A stretch of 64,000 nt of DNA from Marsupella aquatica (Eukaryota; Marchantiophyta). Both the position numbers and the translations under genes were made by a program. The notes beneath the pieces were generated by a model. It had not been told where the DNA came from. It ran no database searches and worked only from the letters and a program-made list of their open reading frames with translations. The first letter of the stretch is position 1, and the number at the start of each line of letters is the position of its first letter. This document shows positions 1 to 10,842 of this stretch, in pieces. The DNA lies in the NCBI GenBank assembly GCA_973895155.1, contig OZ316892.1:8742001-8806000 (forward strand). The letters run 5' to 3'.

Positions 1-703
1 AAAACGTGAATAAATGCAATCCAGGTAAGCGTAATCCCAGCACTACCCCCGGGGCTACACCAAATGTGTAGGGCCCGAAGTGAGTTTCCAAACCTTTGTT
101 GGGCTTTGGGATTTTCATGTAGATTCCAAGATCCTACCATAGATATCGAAGGAGTGAAGAAGTACACTGTAGCTCTTCGATTCTTTCTTGAGCCAGATAC
201 ATCAAAGCAAGAGATCTAGGGCCTCGCACTGTTCACTTGGGCTGGAGGCTCAGAGGGTAGTTTTTGTACTCCTTTGATTGATGCTTACCTTGATAGGGTG
301 GCCCTTTCACGTTCGTTGAATTTTTTGGCCACCATGCGCATCTAGTGTAGCTGAGGCTGCAGAAAACAAGCCAGTTTCCACGGCAGAAGAACAGTATTGT
401 GTGCTCTTTTGGTGGATGCGCACTTGATAGAAGTTCCTTGTTCAAACAAAAGGTCACTTCAACTTGGATGTGACTGTGTTCTGTCATCTTTTAGATTCGG
501 GACTTAACTTACTCTGGCTTTATAACCCTCGGTTTTGCTAGGCACATGAAACTAAACCCTTGCATCCCACCATACGAAGGGTTAATGAAACTATAGTCGC
601 ATGCTTCTAAAGGCTACTTAGCTGAGTGCCTCTATGGATAACTGCGGTCCCTGCTTGTAGAGACTGTAGTTATAACTGGAGTTTTCGCTTTTTGTTCCAT
701 TTG

Positions 704-763
704 TTCGTTCTCTGCTTGTAAAAACATGGAGTCTTCGTTCTCTGCTTGTAAAAACATGGAGTC
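704..763. repeat. 30-bp perfect tandem duplication
   Basis: A 30-bp unit beginning ttcgttctctgc occurs twice head to tail with no difference (704-733 and 734-763). This is a simple replication-slippage type duplication in non-coding DNA. Confidence 0.9.
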
Positions 764-1440
764 TGTTGTAGATGACTAACATTAACTGCACCGCAGATGT
801 CCGTCGCAAGACTACGTCGCCTATCGCATCTGAAGTTGTTTGTTGTGCCGGGACACAACAGATGGGAGTGGTTTGATCACATCACATTCTGAAACATGGA
901 AAATTTCTAGATTTACAGCGTTTATAGAAGCATTGACACCGTCATTTCTGACAACGTTGTTTCTGTAGAACACTTCTTCATAGCTGAAAAAAAATGTTCA
1001 TAGCTGAGACAAGAGGTTCTACAAACTATGTTATTGATGTCATCGACACGGAGTGGAAAGTCCACTATTTATCCCAGGATGTGGGGTCAATCACAGAAAT
1101 GTCAACCTGAAGGGTGCTCCTATTTGATTAAAGCAGACTTGAGGAAAGTTTCCAAGAATGACAGCACAGACTAGACAACCTGCTCCAATCAAGCTGCAAG
1201 ATTCTCCAGGTTACTTTGTCGCCTAGGAACCTGGTATGAAACGCTGCAAGGAGATTGCGCTGACTGTGGAAAATTGATGATTACTTCGCTCTGGAACTGG
1301 AAGTTGGGAAAGTCATCCTGGGTCGGAGCAACCTGAGTAATACATGTGAATCAACGTTTACCACCTTCACCTGGGGTTTAAGGGGTCAAATCAGTAAGGT
1401 TTTGGGTTTCGTCCTTGACTCCAACCTGATGCTCTGCAGT

Positions 1441-1675
1441 TTCCAGCATTTCTGATTTTCGAATCGAGGTCAGTCCCAGGGCTCTAGTATGGTCCATTGG
1501 AGAGAACTTACCCATCCACTCTTCATATAGGCCTTTGTTAGTCCTCGGACACAGTTGGAGCATTTCTGTTGTTCGAATCGAAGTCAGTTTCATGGATGAG
1601 CGTGGTCCATTGAAGGGAAACTTACGAATCCACTGTTTACTTAGGACTTTGTTAATCCTTGGACAGCTCGACATA
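1441..1675. repeat. Diverged tandem duplication, about 114-bp unit
   Basis: Two head-to-tail copies start at about 1447 and 1561, both beginning catttctg and sharing ttcgaatcga, tggtccattg and tcctcggac/tccttggac blocks. The divergence suggests an old duplication. The open minus-strand frame spanning both copies is an internally repeated, probably spurious, peptide. Confidence 0.8.
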
Positions 1676-3350
1676 ACCACATGTTCTATTTCGGGGTAGG
1701 GAGCAACGTCTATTGTTCTGCACCATTTTAACCCTTGTTAGCGATCCGCTTGTTCGAAGTAGAAGTGGCCAAGAAAGACCAGGCAATGTTTTGTCAGGAT
1801 TTATGCAATCACGGTCGTATAGAGCAAAACTTTGGCAGTTTTAAGTAGTCCACCCCGCCAAATGTACTTGTTGCCCCTAGCGAACAATCTACTTTAGGTG
1901 TAACCAGGGCCCAACCCGGTTGCAGCACAAACATGCAAAATGCAGAAGGTATAGCCCACCACACAAATCACGCAGATCTACAATTTGGAAAAACTTAACG
2001 TGCTAAACGAAATAACGCTGAGTCATGAAAACAATACAGCGAGACAGGTTAAATCATGCCAGGCCCACATCAGACGGAAGACGAGAAAGATCCAATTCAC
2101 GAATCAGGTTACAGTGAACTGCAATTCGAAATATGTCACTCTATATGCATACAATCAAACTCATTCCATGTAAGTGTACAGAAGATTAGAAATAGCTTAT
2201 GTTTGAGTAGCAGGCTGGCAGACTACTTATGATCGGGAAGGGTTCCAAGCGCGAAATTTGTGGAGAAAAACTAAAACCTCAGATTCCTCAGCACAACGTT
2301 CATAAAATCCAGAGTGAAAGGTTCATGAGAGGTTTCGAATCCAATGGTATATTTCGTCCAGTGGTCGTGTACCTTCCAACGTAATTGAGTTCACATATGG
2401 CTCTCTTGAATCTAGTGAGCACACCAATCGTGATCTAGTTTAGGCCCTCACGACAGCACAAACACAACACTAACTCCTTCGGGCATACAACAATCGACAA
2501 TTAATCGGAGAACTACGCAACATCCAAAATCAATCACTCAGACCAGAAGCACGAGAACGAGATGACTCCGCAAGATCAACCATTCTAGAAATGATCAGAT
2601 GATCACTAAAATCGTCTCCACTTGAGAAGGAACGCCAATACTTCCAACAACTAAAACATGTCAAAAAGCCAGCAAAAGAGCATCGACTCAGACTCACACA
2701 CAGACGCATTCTATCTCACAGAACTTCCGTGGTAGACCTGTACAGGCACCTATAAATTAATTACCTCCACAATGAAAGAAAAATTCAACAACAAGGCCTC
2801 CATGGCTGGCTCGTTCTAAAGTTCCAGTGAACCCTAAACTAATCGCCACATTCACCTCACTCACTCGGACGCAGTCCCAGCTGAACACTTCTCGCAACGG
2901 AAAGTAACTAACACTTCATGCAGGATCGTCTCCGAGATAACACTATCACAGCTGAAATGAGATCCTCAGTTCGTGAAATAGGATGAAAGAACTCAGAAAA
3001 ACCATCCATAGACAATAATTTTGAGATCAGTACTCTGCGAAGCTCCTCGTCCACAATCCACACGCAGACATTGGTGTTCAGTATATGATGAAAAGGCAAC
3101 ACTCGTCTCATTCCTTCCGTGGTGAGGGAGGGCTGATAGATCAGTACCGTCTCATTGCTTCGTTCAATGCGGCAGGCAATACGCCAGCCTGGAGTTCATC
3201 CTAGTAGTAACTAAGCATTCGTACTCAAGAGGTTTGCGCTTAGAACAACCCCTTCAGGTAAGTCTCCCAGGCCAAATAATGGCTCTCCACGACGCATGTG
3301 AGATGCGGGACGAGACTGCTCCTACAAAATTGATATTGAGAGAAGGCTGA

Positions 3351-3620
3351 CTACTTCCCGGTGGGTGGGGCGCCTAGCAGGCCCGCGTTTTGGCTCTCGA
3401 GGTCCACCATCTGTTGCTCCCGATCCATTTCGATGATGAGAGGAACGACGAAGACGAGGAACGATGTGCCGGCGATCCACGCCGCCTTCCCGGTGCTCCA
3501 GAGCAGCTTCTGGCTGAACCGCGCCGTGTTGGACAGCGCCCGCTTCGACTTCTGGAACAGCGCCGACTGTGTCACGTTGTTTCCTATCCGCGTCAACGAG
3601 TTCTCATCCTTCCCTGCCAT
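3351..3620 (-). CDS. TOM9: TOM9/TOM22-type mitochondrial import receptor subunit
   Basis: Small tail-anchored subunit of the mitochondrial outer-membrane TOM translocase; plants carry this shortened form (TOM9) of fungal/animal TOM22. The protein is 89 aa. The core reads LLWSTGKAAWIAGTSFLVFV followed by PLIIEMDREQQ, the signature of plant TOM9: a cytosolic basic/Ser-rich N-terminus, one membrane segment at about residues 46-63 and a short intermembrane tail ending GLLGAPP. The frame continues 33 bases upstream to another Met, but I prefer the Met at 3620 because the family N-terminus is short and the extension has no family character. Single exon, stop TAG at 3351. The 5' side (3621-4390) holds GA/CT tracts and a 60-bp tandem array. 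No linked gene shares its pathway. Confidence 0.92.
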   Translation of the reverse strand: MAGKDENSLTRIGNNVTQSALFQKSKRALSNTARFSQKLLWSTGKAAWIAGTSFLVFVVPLIIEMDREQQMVDLESQNAGLLGAPPTGK

Positions 3621-3720
3621 GACCCCCTTCTTCCCTGATACTTCGGCTACCAAGCTCGCAAACCCTGAACTCTAATCCCTTGATTCGGCCGAGAAGAAGC
3701 ACAAACCTCGGCCCTCTCAA

Positions 3721-3978
3721 TCTCTCTCTCTCTCTCTCTCTCAGTTCACAAACCCTCGACTCGAATCGCTTGTTTCGCCAAAAAATCTGCAAAGCTCGCT
3801 CCGCTCCGCTCCCGAAATCAGTGAGGTCGGAAGTTGGGTACCGAGTACAGAACCGAAGCTCACGAACTTTGCCTGTCTGCTTTTCCACCTGGACGATGGA
3901 TCTGCTCTCTCGAAGGATTGAGTGAGAGATTTGTTGATTGCCTTCGGTTCTGAGAGCGAAACGTGAAACGTGAGCTTC

Positions 3979-4012
<34 letters not shown>
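3721..4012. promoter_or_regulatory. Two (CT)n/(GA)n tracts in the TOM9 5' region
   Basis: Pure CT runs lie at 3721-3742 and about 3980-4012. On the TOM9 sense strand these are GA repeats about 100 and 360 bases upstream of the start codon. GA repeats near plant transcription starts are known binding sites for BBR/BPC (GAGA-binding) proteins, so a promoter or 5'-UTR role is plausible. That role is inference; the repeat is directly visible. Confidence 0.5.
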
Positions 4013-4016
<4 letters not shown>

Positions 4017-4039
4017 GCACGCTCTGTGACCTAACCCCA

Positions 4040-4390
4040 GTTAAGGACGCACCTGGGTTGAGTGAGACATATTGAGTGTAGTTCTGAGTCTTATGGCTTT
4101 GCCCATCTCTAGTCTTGGTTAAGTGAAACTGTTGCATCTCTTGTGTGGGTTGAGTGAAATTCATGTACTGTAGTTTCTATTCCCAATAGCTTCCCATCTC
4201 TTGTCTGGGTTGAGTGAAACTTTTTGAGTAGTTATGAATGCCATGGCTTTGGCTATCTCTTGTCGGGGTTGAGTGACATTTGTTTACTGAAGTTCTGATT
4301 GCCATAGCTTTGCCATTTTCTTGTCTGGGTTGAGTGAAATTTGTGTACTGTGGTTTCTATTGCAATAGCTTTGTCTGGGTTAGCAGCCAG
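4040..4390. repeat. 60-61-bp tandem array behind TOM9
   Basis: The phrase gggttgagtga recurs at about 4055, 4147, 4207, 4266 and 4327, the last four spaced 59-61 bases, with shared blocks such as atagctttgcc and tctcttgtctggg. Two more degenerate units are visible around 4570-4665. It is a degenerate minisatellite in the TOM9 upstream region, and its function is unknown. Confidence 0.85.
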
Positions 4391-4664
4391 CCCCTTCTCC
4401 CCCCCGCCCCTTCCCCAATGGTCAGGTCTCCCAATTCAAGATCCATAATCTCCGGTTCCCCATCTGGTTCAAGGTACTTTCAAGTCTACTATGGCAAATG
4501 GTTTCTCTTAATATTGACACTAGTGATTTATTTTTTTCTAATTTTGATATTCACACTAGAGAATGTTTTTTACTGCAGTTCTGATTCCCATGGCTTTCCC
4601 CTTCGATCTCCTGTCTGGGTTGTGAGATTTATTGACCGAAGTTCTGACCTCGGCATAGCTTTGC

Positions 4665-4706
4665 CCTTGTCTTGTCTTGTCTTGTCTTGTCTTGTTTTGT
4701 CTTGTC
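4665..4706. repeat. (CTTGT)n microsatellite
   Basis: Seven to eight nearly perfect copies of the pentamer cttgt, one with a t substitution, at the downstream edge of the 60-bp array. Confidence 0.9.
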
Positions 4707-4719
4707 TAGAGTGAGTGAA

Positions 4720-7700
4720 ATATATTGACTTAACTTTGTTGTTCTTCCCTTCTCCAGCTCCTAGTTGGTACAAAGAAAAAATAAATGGGTTTTGCACCGG
4801 GTCCATTTGGGAGCTCCTCATGTTGTTCTACATTTTGCTTCCTCTTCAACCGAGAATCCACCTTCACTGGATCTTGACTTGTTCGGGCCAGAGTGCTTAT
4901 AATGATTTACCCAAAACATTCACAAAAATCAACAAATGAGAGGTTTCCAACTCAGATCACACTGGATCTATTATTTTCAATTTGACTCCGTGCTGTTCTT
5001 CTGTTTGTTAACACCCTTATGGTTCAAAAACAATTCAGACTCTCACACCTTGTTTTTCCCTTGAGTACACTAATTACGGATTGCCATGACAAGTCCATTC
5101 AAAAATTCTTGGCCTATGGTTTTGCCAGATCAGCTATTTCTGCCACAAACATGAAAATTTGTGTTTGTCTCAACGCTAGCAAAAACAATTAAACCTGGGA
5201 GTGATAAAACCTTAAGAAAATTGACAATTAATATGCCATAAAGCAAAGAGTGGGGGCAAATATTAAGCTCTTGTAACCATTCCATTTACTTTTTGGGTTA
5301 CAAGAAATCATTTTTAGATTTAATTCATTTACTTAATAAACAACAACAACTAACACTAGTCATTTAATTGATCATTGGCTAACAAAAGGAAGATGAAGGA
5401 CGGTGCACAACAGTCACAAGCTAGTAAAGATACATGTCATTAATTTCTGAGATCAACAAATGAGATCAAATGTTGATAATCAATGGTGACAATGTGCACT
5501 TTAGACCGGCAGTAGTTTAAGTTAGTCAGTTATTCTTTTTGCGTTTTCATTATGTTCTTCACAGACCCCATGAAAAGCTACTTCCAAAATCCCTAGCAAG
5601 CAACATCAATGGTAATGGTCACAAACAAGAAATTGTTGTTGTGCAAGAAGAACAACATCTGGCTATTTGTGTTGGAACAAGGCAACAAAAACTGCCAGCC
5701 TCATAACTGTTAACAAATGGAAAACTCCCATGTTCTTTCTTGCATTTAATTTTTCCATTGCTACCGAGCTTGGGTAGGTTACAATAAGGAAAGTACTTAA
5801 TTAAGAATAGAGACTAATAAAGCCGTCCTATGTTTTCCCATGTCATCAGCCCCTCCCGCAGCCCCTAAATTTCTGGCCCTTATCACTCCCAAAGATGCTA
5901 GCCAAAAGCAGATTGTGCTTGTCCAAAGTAGCTGTGTAAGTGCTATGTGTGTGTTGCTAGTCATTTGCAACTAAAACTTACATTGCAGCAAGTTGTTGCT
6001 CTTCTCTGCAAAGTGCTGCAATTGTGCTTTTGTTTTATTTTTGCAGTTTGAGAGTGGGATCTGCAAGGGCCAGAAAGTTTCCAGCCCTTGCCTTTGGAAA
6101 TGCAAAATATCTATCACCATGCCTAGCACATGAGGGGCTTGAGACTCGTTTCCGTTGCTCATTGATGTGGTGGCATGCATCAGGTTGAGGGCCGCATTCT
6201 GAACGGGTGCTCGCATGCAAGTTAAGCCTTTAAGGCTGTTCTGCATGTAGATGGCCCTCAAGAAAGAAGCCACTCCCTAAATTGCAGGATCTAAATGCTC
6301 TTGTCCTGCTATGTGTGAGGTGCACAAGTCCTTTTCCTTTTTTTTATCACTCCCTAAATTGCAGGGTCCAAATTCCTTGTCCTGCTATGTGTGAGCTGCA
6401 CAAGCCCTTGAGTGTGTTGTCTGTCATATTTTGATTTTAAAGGACTGGACAGGACTGGCCCTCAAGCCTGAAAGTTTCCAGCCCTTGGTTCTCCACTGCA
6501 TACCATAAATTAGGTAAGGAACCAAAGTTACCCGTGTGTAATAATTTTTGGAGGCCTCTGCTATATCCATAATCTCATGCCCAAAAAGTCTCACTTGTTA
6601 ATTTTTTCCCAAAGTCTATTTACATATCATAAGGACGGCTTGGGTTTGGGGTTCTAGACTGAACTCTGTTTCCAAATTACTCAGAAAAGCTTCCTAGCTG
6701 CTGCCAATCAACTTTTCTTCACTTTTTGGTCATAGGATTAGAGCCTAGTAAGTCTCTGCCCACACCGTCCATTATCTTAGTGCCATTTGTGGAATGAGGA
6801 TTTCAGAGCCTAGTAATTCTATACTTAAATCATCATTTCGTAAGAAATTGTCAGCTCAGACTATACAGCATATGCGGAACATGAGAAGACACTCAATCAT
6901 CCACTACATCGACACGAGATATCACAAGTGGAGAAACTCTTGAATGATCCAAATCATATGAGAATACATGTGAAACTCTAACCTATACCCCCTAGGAGAT
7001 TGAGGTATGTGAATCTAAACTGTATAGATCTTGTACTAACCTAACCAAACTTTGACTACTCTAATAAAACCAAACTAACTAAAGCTGAAAACTTGAGTCA
7101 ATTCATAACACCTTCATCTTAGTGCCATCTCTACAATGACCCAGAAAACTAACCAACTCACACATGCAAGAACCTTCATCTTAGTGCCATCTTTACAGTG
7201 ACCCGTAAACTAACCAACTCACACAGGCAAGATGGCTCTTAGGAATTACATCATTGGGACAATGGGACAAGTACTCTGCATCTCATTTTTAATTACTTTT
7301 TTGCCAGAATGGCGAATGCGAAGAAGAAGATGCTCACTTATTTCCCTGACCTTCAAATCTCACTAGATTTAAGGCTAGATCTCCCTAGATTTTAAGGCTG
7401 ACAGTTAAATTCTGGCTAAAGGGCCCTTAGGTGGAACACTGGCTAATGAGACAGAAAAATAGTAGCGAGGGGAGGTGGAATTTGGCGAATTTTCGCCACA
7501 AGAAAAAACGCTGGTACTCTGGGTCTCGAGTTGCCACGACGAATTCGATGGTCTGACGGCTCTTAGGACTTAATTGGGACAAGTACTCTGGTTCGCGAGT
7601 GGCCAGGACGAATTCCATGGTCCACAGACGTGAGACCTGGATGGCGACCTGGAGGCCGGCAAAGCCACGAAGCCCGTCCAGATGACAGCCGGAAGGTTCA

Positions 7701-9670
7701 CTTTAAAGCCGCGAGGCCGTTTGGGAAATGTTCGTAGACTTGAGGAGCCGACCGCCTGGAAAATGTCGAAGTCAGGAAGGGCGGGAATGTCCTGGCTTCC
7801 TGTTGATTGAAATGTGCTGGACCTGTTTATGGGCACTAAACTGCGACTCGTTGTTTGAGAGTCAGATGCCAGCATTCCCAATGTATCAATTTCGAAGGAA
7901 TTGTAATGTGCTAAGCTCAATTCCGCCTTTATAGACATTGTCTTCGACTCATGTTTTGAGAGTCGCCGCAAGCTGTGCCAGTGAAATGATTTCAAAGGAA
8001 TTGCTCTCTGCACTCACTCGGCCGCTGCTTCGAAGGAATTGTGATCTGCTTGGCTCAATTTCGCCTGTCCATTATGGACATCAACTACGACTCAATGTGT
8101 GAGAGTCCACTCAAGCTATGCCAGTGAAATTGTTTCGAAGGAATCGCTCTCTGCATTCACTCGGCCGGTGCTTCTCTGGAACCTTAATCGAACAAACTGC
8201 GAATGCGCTTTCACTTGCGAGAGGAAAACTTCGAATTGAAGTCGCATTCTCGACAACGTTCATTCTTCTATGACAAGCTGGTCGTCTCGTGTTCCTTGGC
8301 TTAATTATCGTCTGTGTGAGAAGGACGCTGAGCGAAGGACATTTTGTTGACGAAGAAGAATCCTTCTGTTATGTTGATCGCAGTGGCTGATGTTCAGACT
8401 TTACATGTTCACAGAAATTTCCGTCGGATTCCTCAAACTGGAATTGATCGAGACGAACCCGAAATTGGGGAAAACGTAACCTCAGGAGGAGACGTTTTGT
8501 GAATATGATGGGTGCCTTTGCAATTCATCCCTCGCGAGGAGGTCGAGCGGCATGATGGCGGGGTGAAGCCGATTGTATTGGTTTTCAAAGGTTTTTTTTA
8601 ATTGGCTGCGTTTTACTGCATCTGGTTTCTCTGAAATGGCTGCATCTTGACCTGGCTCATTTTGAAAATTTAGGTCTCAAAATCTAAACGAAGGTGACAA
8701 GAAGAAACGTTAGACTCCAGCCACCCGCCCCACTTAGACCCTACATAAACCTACCCAGCAAAAACCACATTCCTCAATTGTTTTGGCACCAGGAAACAGA
8801 TTCTGCCTATTAGTAGATTTTAATGTTCCTGAATTTGTTCCTGGCACCAGGAAACAAATTCTGTCAATTAATAGAGTCTGTTTGATACATTGGAAACCAA
8901 CAAATCGCTGCTGAACATCCTGGTTTCCACTCCTCCACGGCTCGCAATATTCAGTGTAAGCTATATCTGACCTCTGTACTAACTTTGCGTGCAGAAATTG
9001 GTGATATCGATTGCATTGGTACGCGTGCCCTCGTTTTCCTAGTACTTCAAAACTAAAATGGCCTTTCTCTACAGCTTAGGTTTTTATGTTGAACTTTTGC
9101 CTTTGAAGGATCTCACGCTCCCAGATATCCAAATTTGCTTTGAGAATTGTTTCGATAAATTGGCATGTTGCAGCATTTGCTTCAGGAAGAGATAACCTCT
9201 GGTTTTCTTTTCTGCATGATTCCCCGTGAGTGGAGATATGTACCACTACCAAAAGATGAGGGGAATTGTGACCAAATTCCACAGGGCATGCATTCTGCAT
9301 TCCTAAGCGGTGAACTCTGCATTGGCTGAATGGCTTGCTAAATGCTTTGATTTCAGAATCGAGAGATATTGGGTCTTTCACGGGAAATAAATGTCGTCCT
9401 TTAGTTTGTAGAAGTCGCGTTTAAAGCAGATTGAGAGAGGGACTCGCAATATCAACAGCTAAAAATTATCAGATCATTTTATTAGACAACTGGTTATCAG
9501 TAGCCTAAACTGGAAACGAGAGAGGTCTGCAGCTGTTGCTGCCGCTGCCAAATTTTGTGAGGAGAGAGTTCCGAAACTCAGGACTCCAGAAATAGGAACT
9601 CCATAGGCAAATGAAATTTTGGAAGAATCATCCTGATTGACTATTGTCCCGCGAGACTAATGTAGGAGCA
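4720..9670. other. Gene-poor interval with short tandem duplications and dispersed repeats
   Basis: No gene is recognised. Visible structure: a 77-bp tandem duplication (6271-6410, both copies beginning cactccctaaattgcagg); a 62-bp one (7108-7231, ccttcatcttagtgccatct in both); a dispersed repeat at 7290-7470 that has an inverted relative at 59740-59965; a roughly 145-bp tandem duplication (7889-8175); and paired caccaggaaaca blocks near 8790 and 8850. The segment at 4900-5000 (aacaaatgagaggt) resembles 17395-17500, another dispersed repeat. The minus-strand frame at 9076-9381 has no recognised motif. Confidence 0.5.
7889..8175. repeat. Tandem duplication, about 145-bp unit
   Basis: Two head-to-tail copies share tttcgaaggaatt, gctcaatt, gagagtc, agctgtgccagtgaaat / agctatgccagtgaaat and actcggccg blocks in the same order. 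Moderate divergence shows it is not recent. No coding role is seen. Confidence 0.8.
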
Positions 9671-9676
9671 GACTGA

Positions 9677-10006
9677 TTGTTCTGCAAACCGAACGCTTGC
9701 TTCGAACCGCTCTATGGTTTAAGACAACCTTTGATGGTAGACCATCCCGGAACTTCCCTCAACGAATATAGGCATGAATTTCTGAGGAGACCCATTGCTG
9801 CTGCAACTTACGGTCTTCGACCTGAAGAAAAGCACAAATCAGATACTGAACATTTGTTGCTTAAAGGAATTCTAGGTTACCAGCATGACGAGACCCACTG
9901 CATGTGCCAGATAGACAACGCTCCATTCACTGTCTGCAGAAAAGTGCAAATTGAGCCTTCTACTGCAACATCTTCAACAAGAGAGAGAGGGGCGAGCAAA
10001 GGTTAA
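9677..10006 (+). CDS. Unidentified open stretch, possible coding exon
   Basis: An open frame of about 109 codons follows an acceptor-like gcag near 9670. It has no convincing ATG at its 5' edge (the frame opens with TTG), so if real it is probably an internal exon. The translation includes a GTSLNEYRHEF-LRRP segment and a Cys/His-containing tail. The Y-R-H-F spacing is reminiscent of axonemal microtubule-associated proteins, but I do not recognise a family. It ends shortly before the MnmA fragment, which lies on the opposite strand. Treat it as hypothetical. Confidence 0.3.
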   Translation: MFCKPNACFEPLYGLRQPLMVDHPGTSLNEYRHEFLRRPIAAATYGLRPEEKHKSDTEHLLLKGILGYQHDETHCMCQIDNAPFTVCRKVQIEPSTATSSTRERGASKG

Positions 10007-10243
10007 CACACCTTACTTAGCTCTCCAAGTGGAAATATTGACCGGAAATTTCAAAAGTCTTCCTGCAGCCTTGTCAAGAACAAATTTCAATCACAACGCT
10101 GCCAGATAATAAACTAGACAAGTCTACTTCACAATACGAGGTTGCATTTTCCACATAATCCATGATGCTAACTATCACACAGTACATTCAAATCGGAAAA
10201 GATTAATTGCAATGGTCCCACGAGTCATGAATTTTATAATAAC

Positions 10244-10505
10244 CTGAAATCAAACTTTGAGGTAGAGAGTTCCCAGCCTCACTGAGAAGCCGCAGAGCAA
10301 CGCTTCTGTCCACACCACCACTCACAAGCACCGCAACTCGCAAGCTAATGCCCGAATCACAACTCCTCTTTATCCTTTCATCCGTCTTCCAGTCCAGACA
10401 AGAGTATCCACAACATTTGGGCACCTCTCCATCACGTAATATCTCAAGAGAATAGTCCAGCGAGCGAGCATTTCCAAGAACGTCGGTAACTCCTCGTATC
10501 GCCCA
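10244..10505 (-). pseudogene. Broken fragment of tRNA 2-thiouridylase gene (MnmA/TRMU type)
   Basis: The minus strand reads LRVAVLVSGGVDRSVALRLL, the PP-loop (SGGVDSS) start of MnmA/TRMU, which makes the 2-thio group of U34 in certain tRNAs. Three defects are visible. The second PP-loop serine is arginine. The expected following stretch (FYLKIWFQ in plant homologues) appears only after a frameshift, as YLKV-stop-FQ, with the Trp codon changed to TGA. Nothing after the donor-like cag/gt at 10244-10242 continues the enzyme. Upstream codons back to about 10505 stay in frame and may be the preceding part of the same exon. The remaining roughly 300 residues of the enzyme are absent nearby, so this is a fragment, not a gene. 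Confidence 0.7.
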
Positions 10506-10842
10506 GCTACGTCGTGGATCTCAATGATTTCGGCCATAATTTCTCCATTCCTTGGACTGCTAAGGGTACTGTATTATAAACAAGCTTATCGATTCCTTGA
10601 AATACTAGGTTGCGTGTCTAACGAATATATTGGAATTCTATTCTAAAACCACTGCAATATTGAAGATAGTTATCGGTTAAATATATGTAACTTTCTACTC
10701 TGTCAACTGAAACTCGGTGACCAACACTTTTCAACCCCTAAAACACTTAAATGAGGTTAAGCGAGGGATAAAAGCACCTTGTGCTTTGAAAATTCAAACC
10801 TTTTACCCACTTATTCTTTACTTCAACAATTCCTCTTTGAGA

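Larger units (their letters stand above)
1..3350. other. Gene-free interval with local tandem duplications
   Basis: I see no recognisable gene here. Short open frames exist on both strands but none has a family motif or an exon-like pattern. A minus-strand frame at 2908-3111 and a stop-interrupted plus-strand frame around 2440-2820 read like worn coding sequence, possibly old transposon remains, but I cannot name them. Two local tandem duplications (704-763 and 1441-1675) are listed separately. Confidence 0.5.

Noticed and set aside
1436-1600. ttcgaatcga boxes resembling the tRNA T-loop
   Set aside because: No acceptor, D or anticodon stems surround them; they are part of a 114-bp tandem duplication.
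4334-4714. 126-codon plus-strand frame behind TOM9
   Set aside because: It runs through the 60-bp array and the CTTGT microsatellite and has no family motif.
10203-10424. Intact small PP-loop enzyme
   Set aside because: The PP-loop serine is replaced, the frame shifts after the helix and only one exon of the MnmA family is present.
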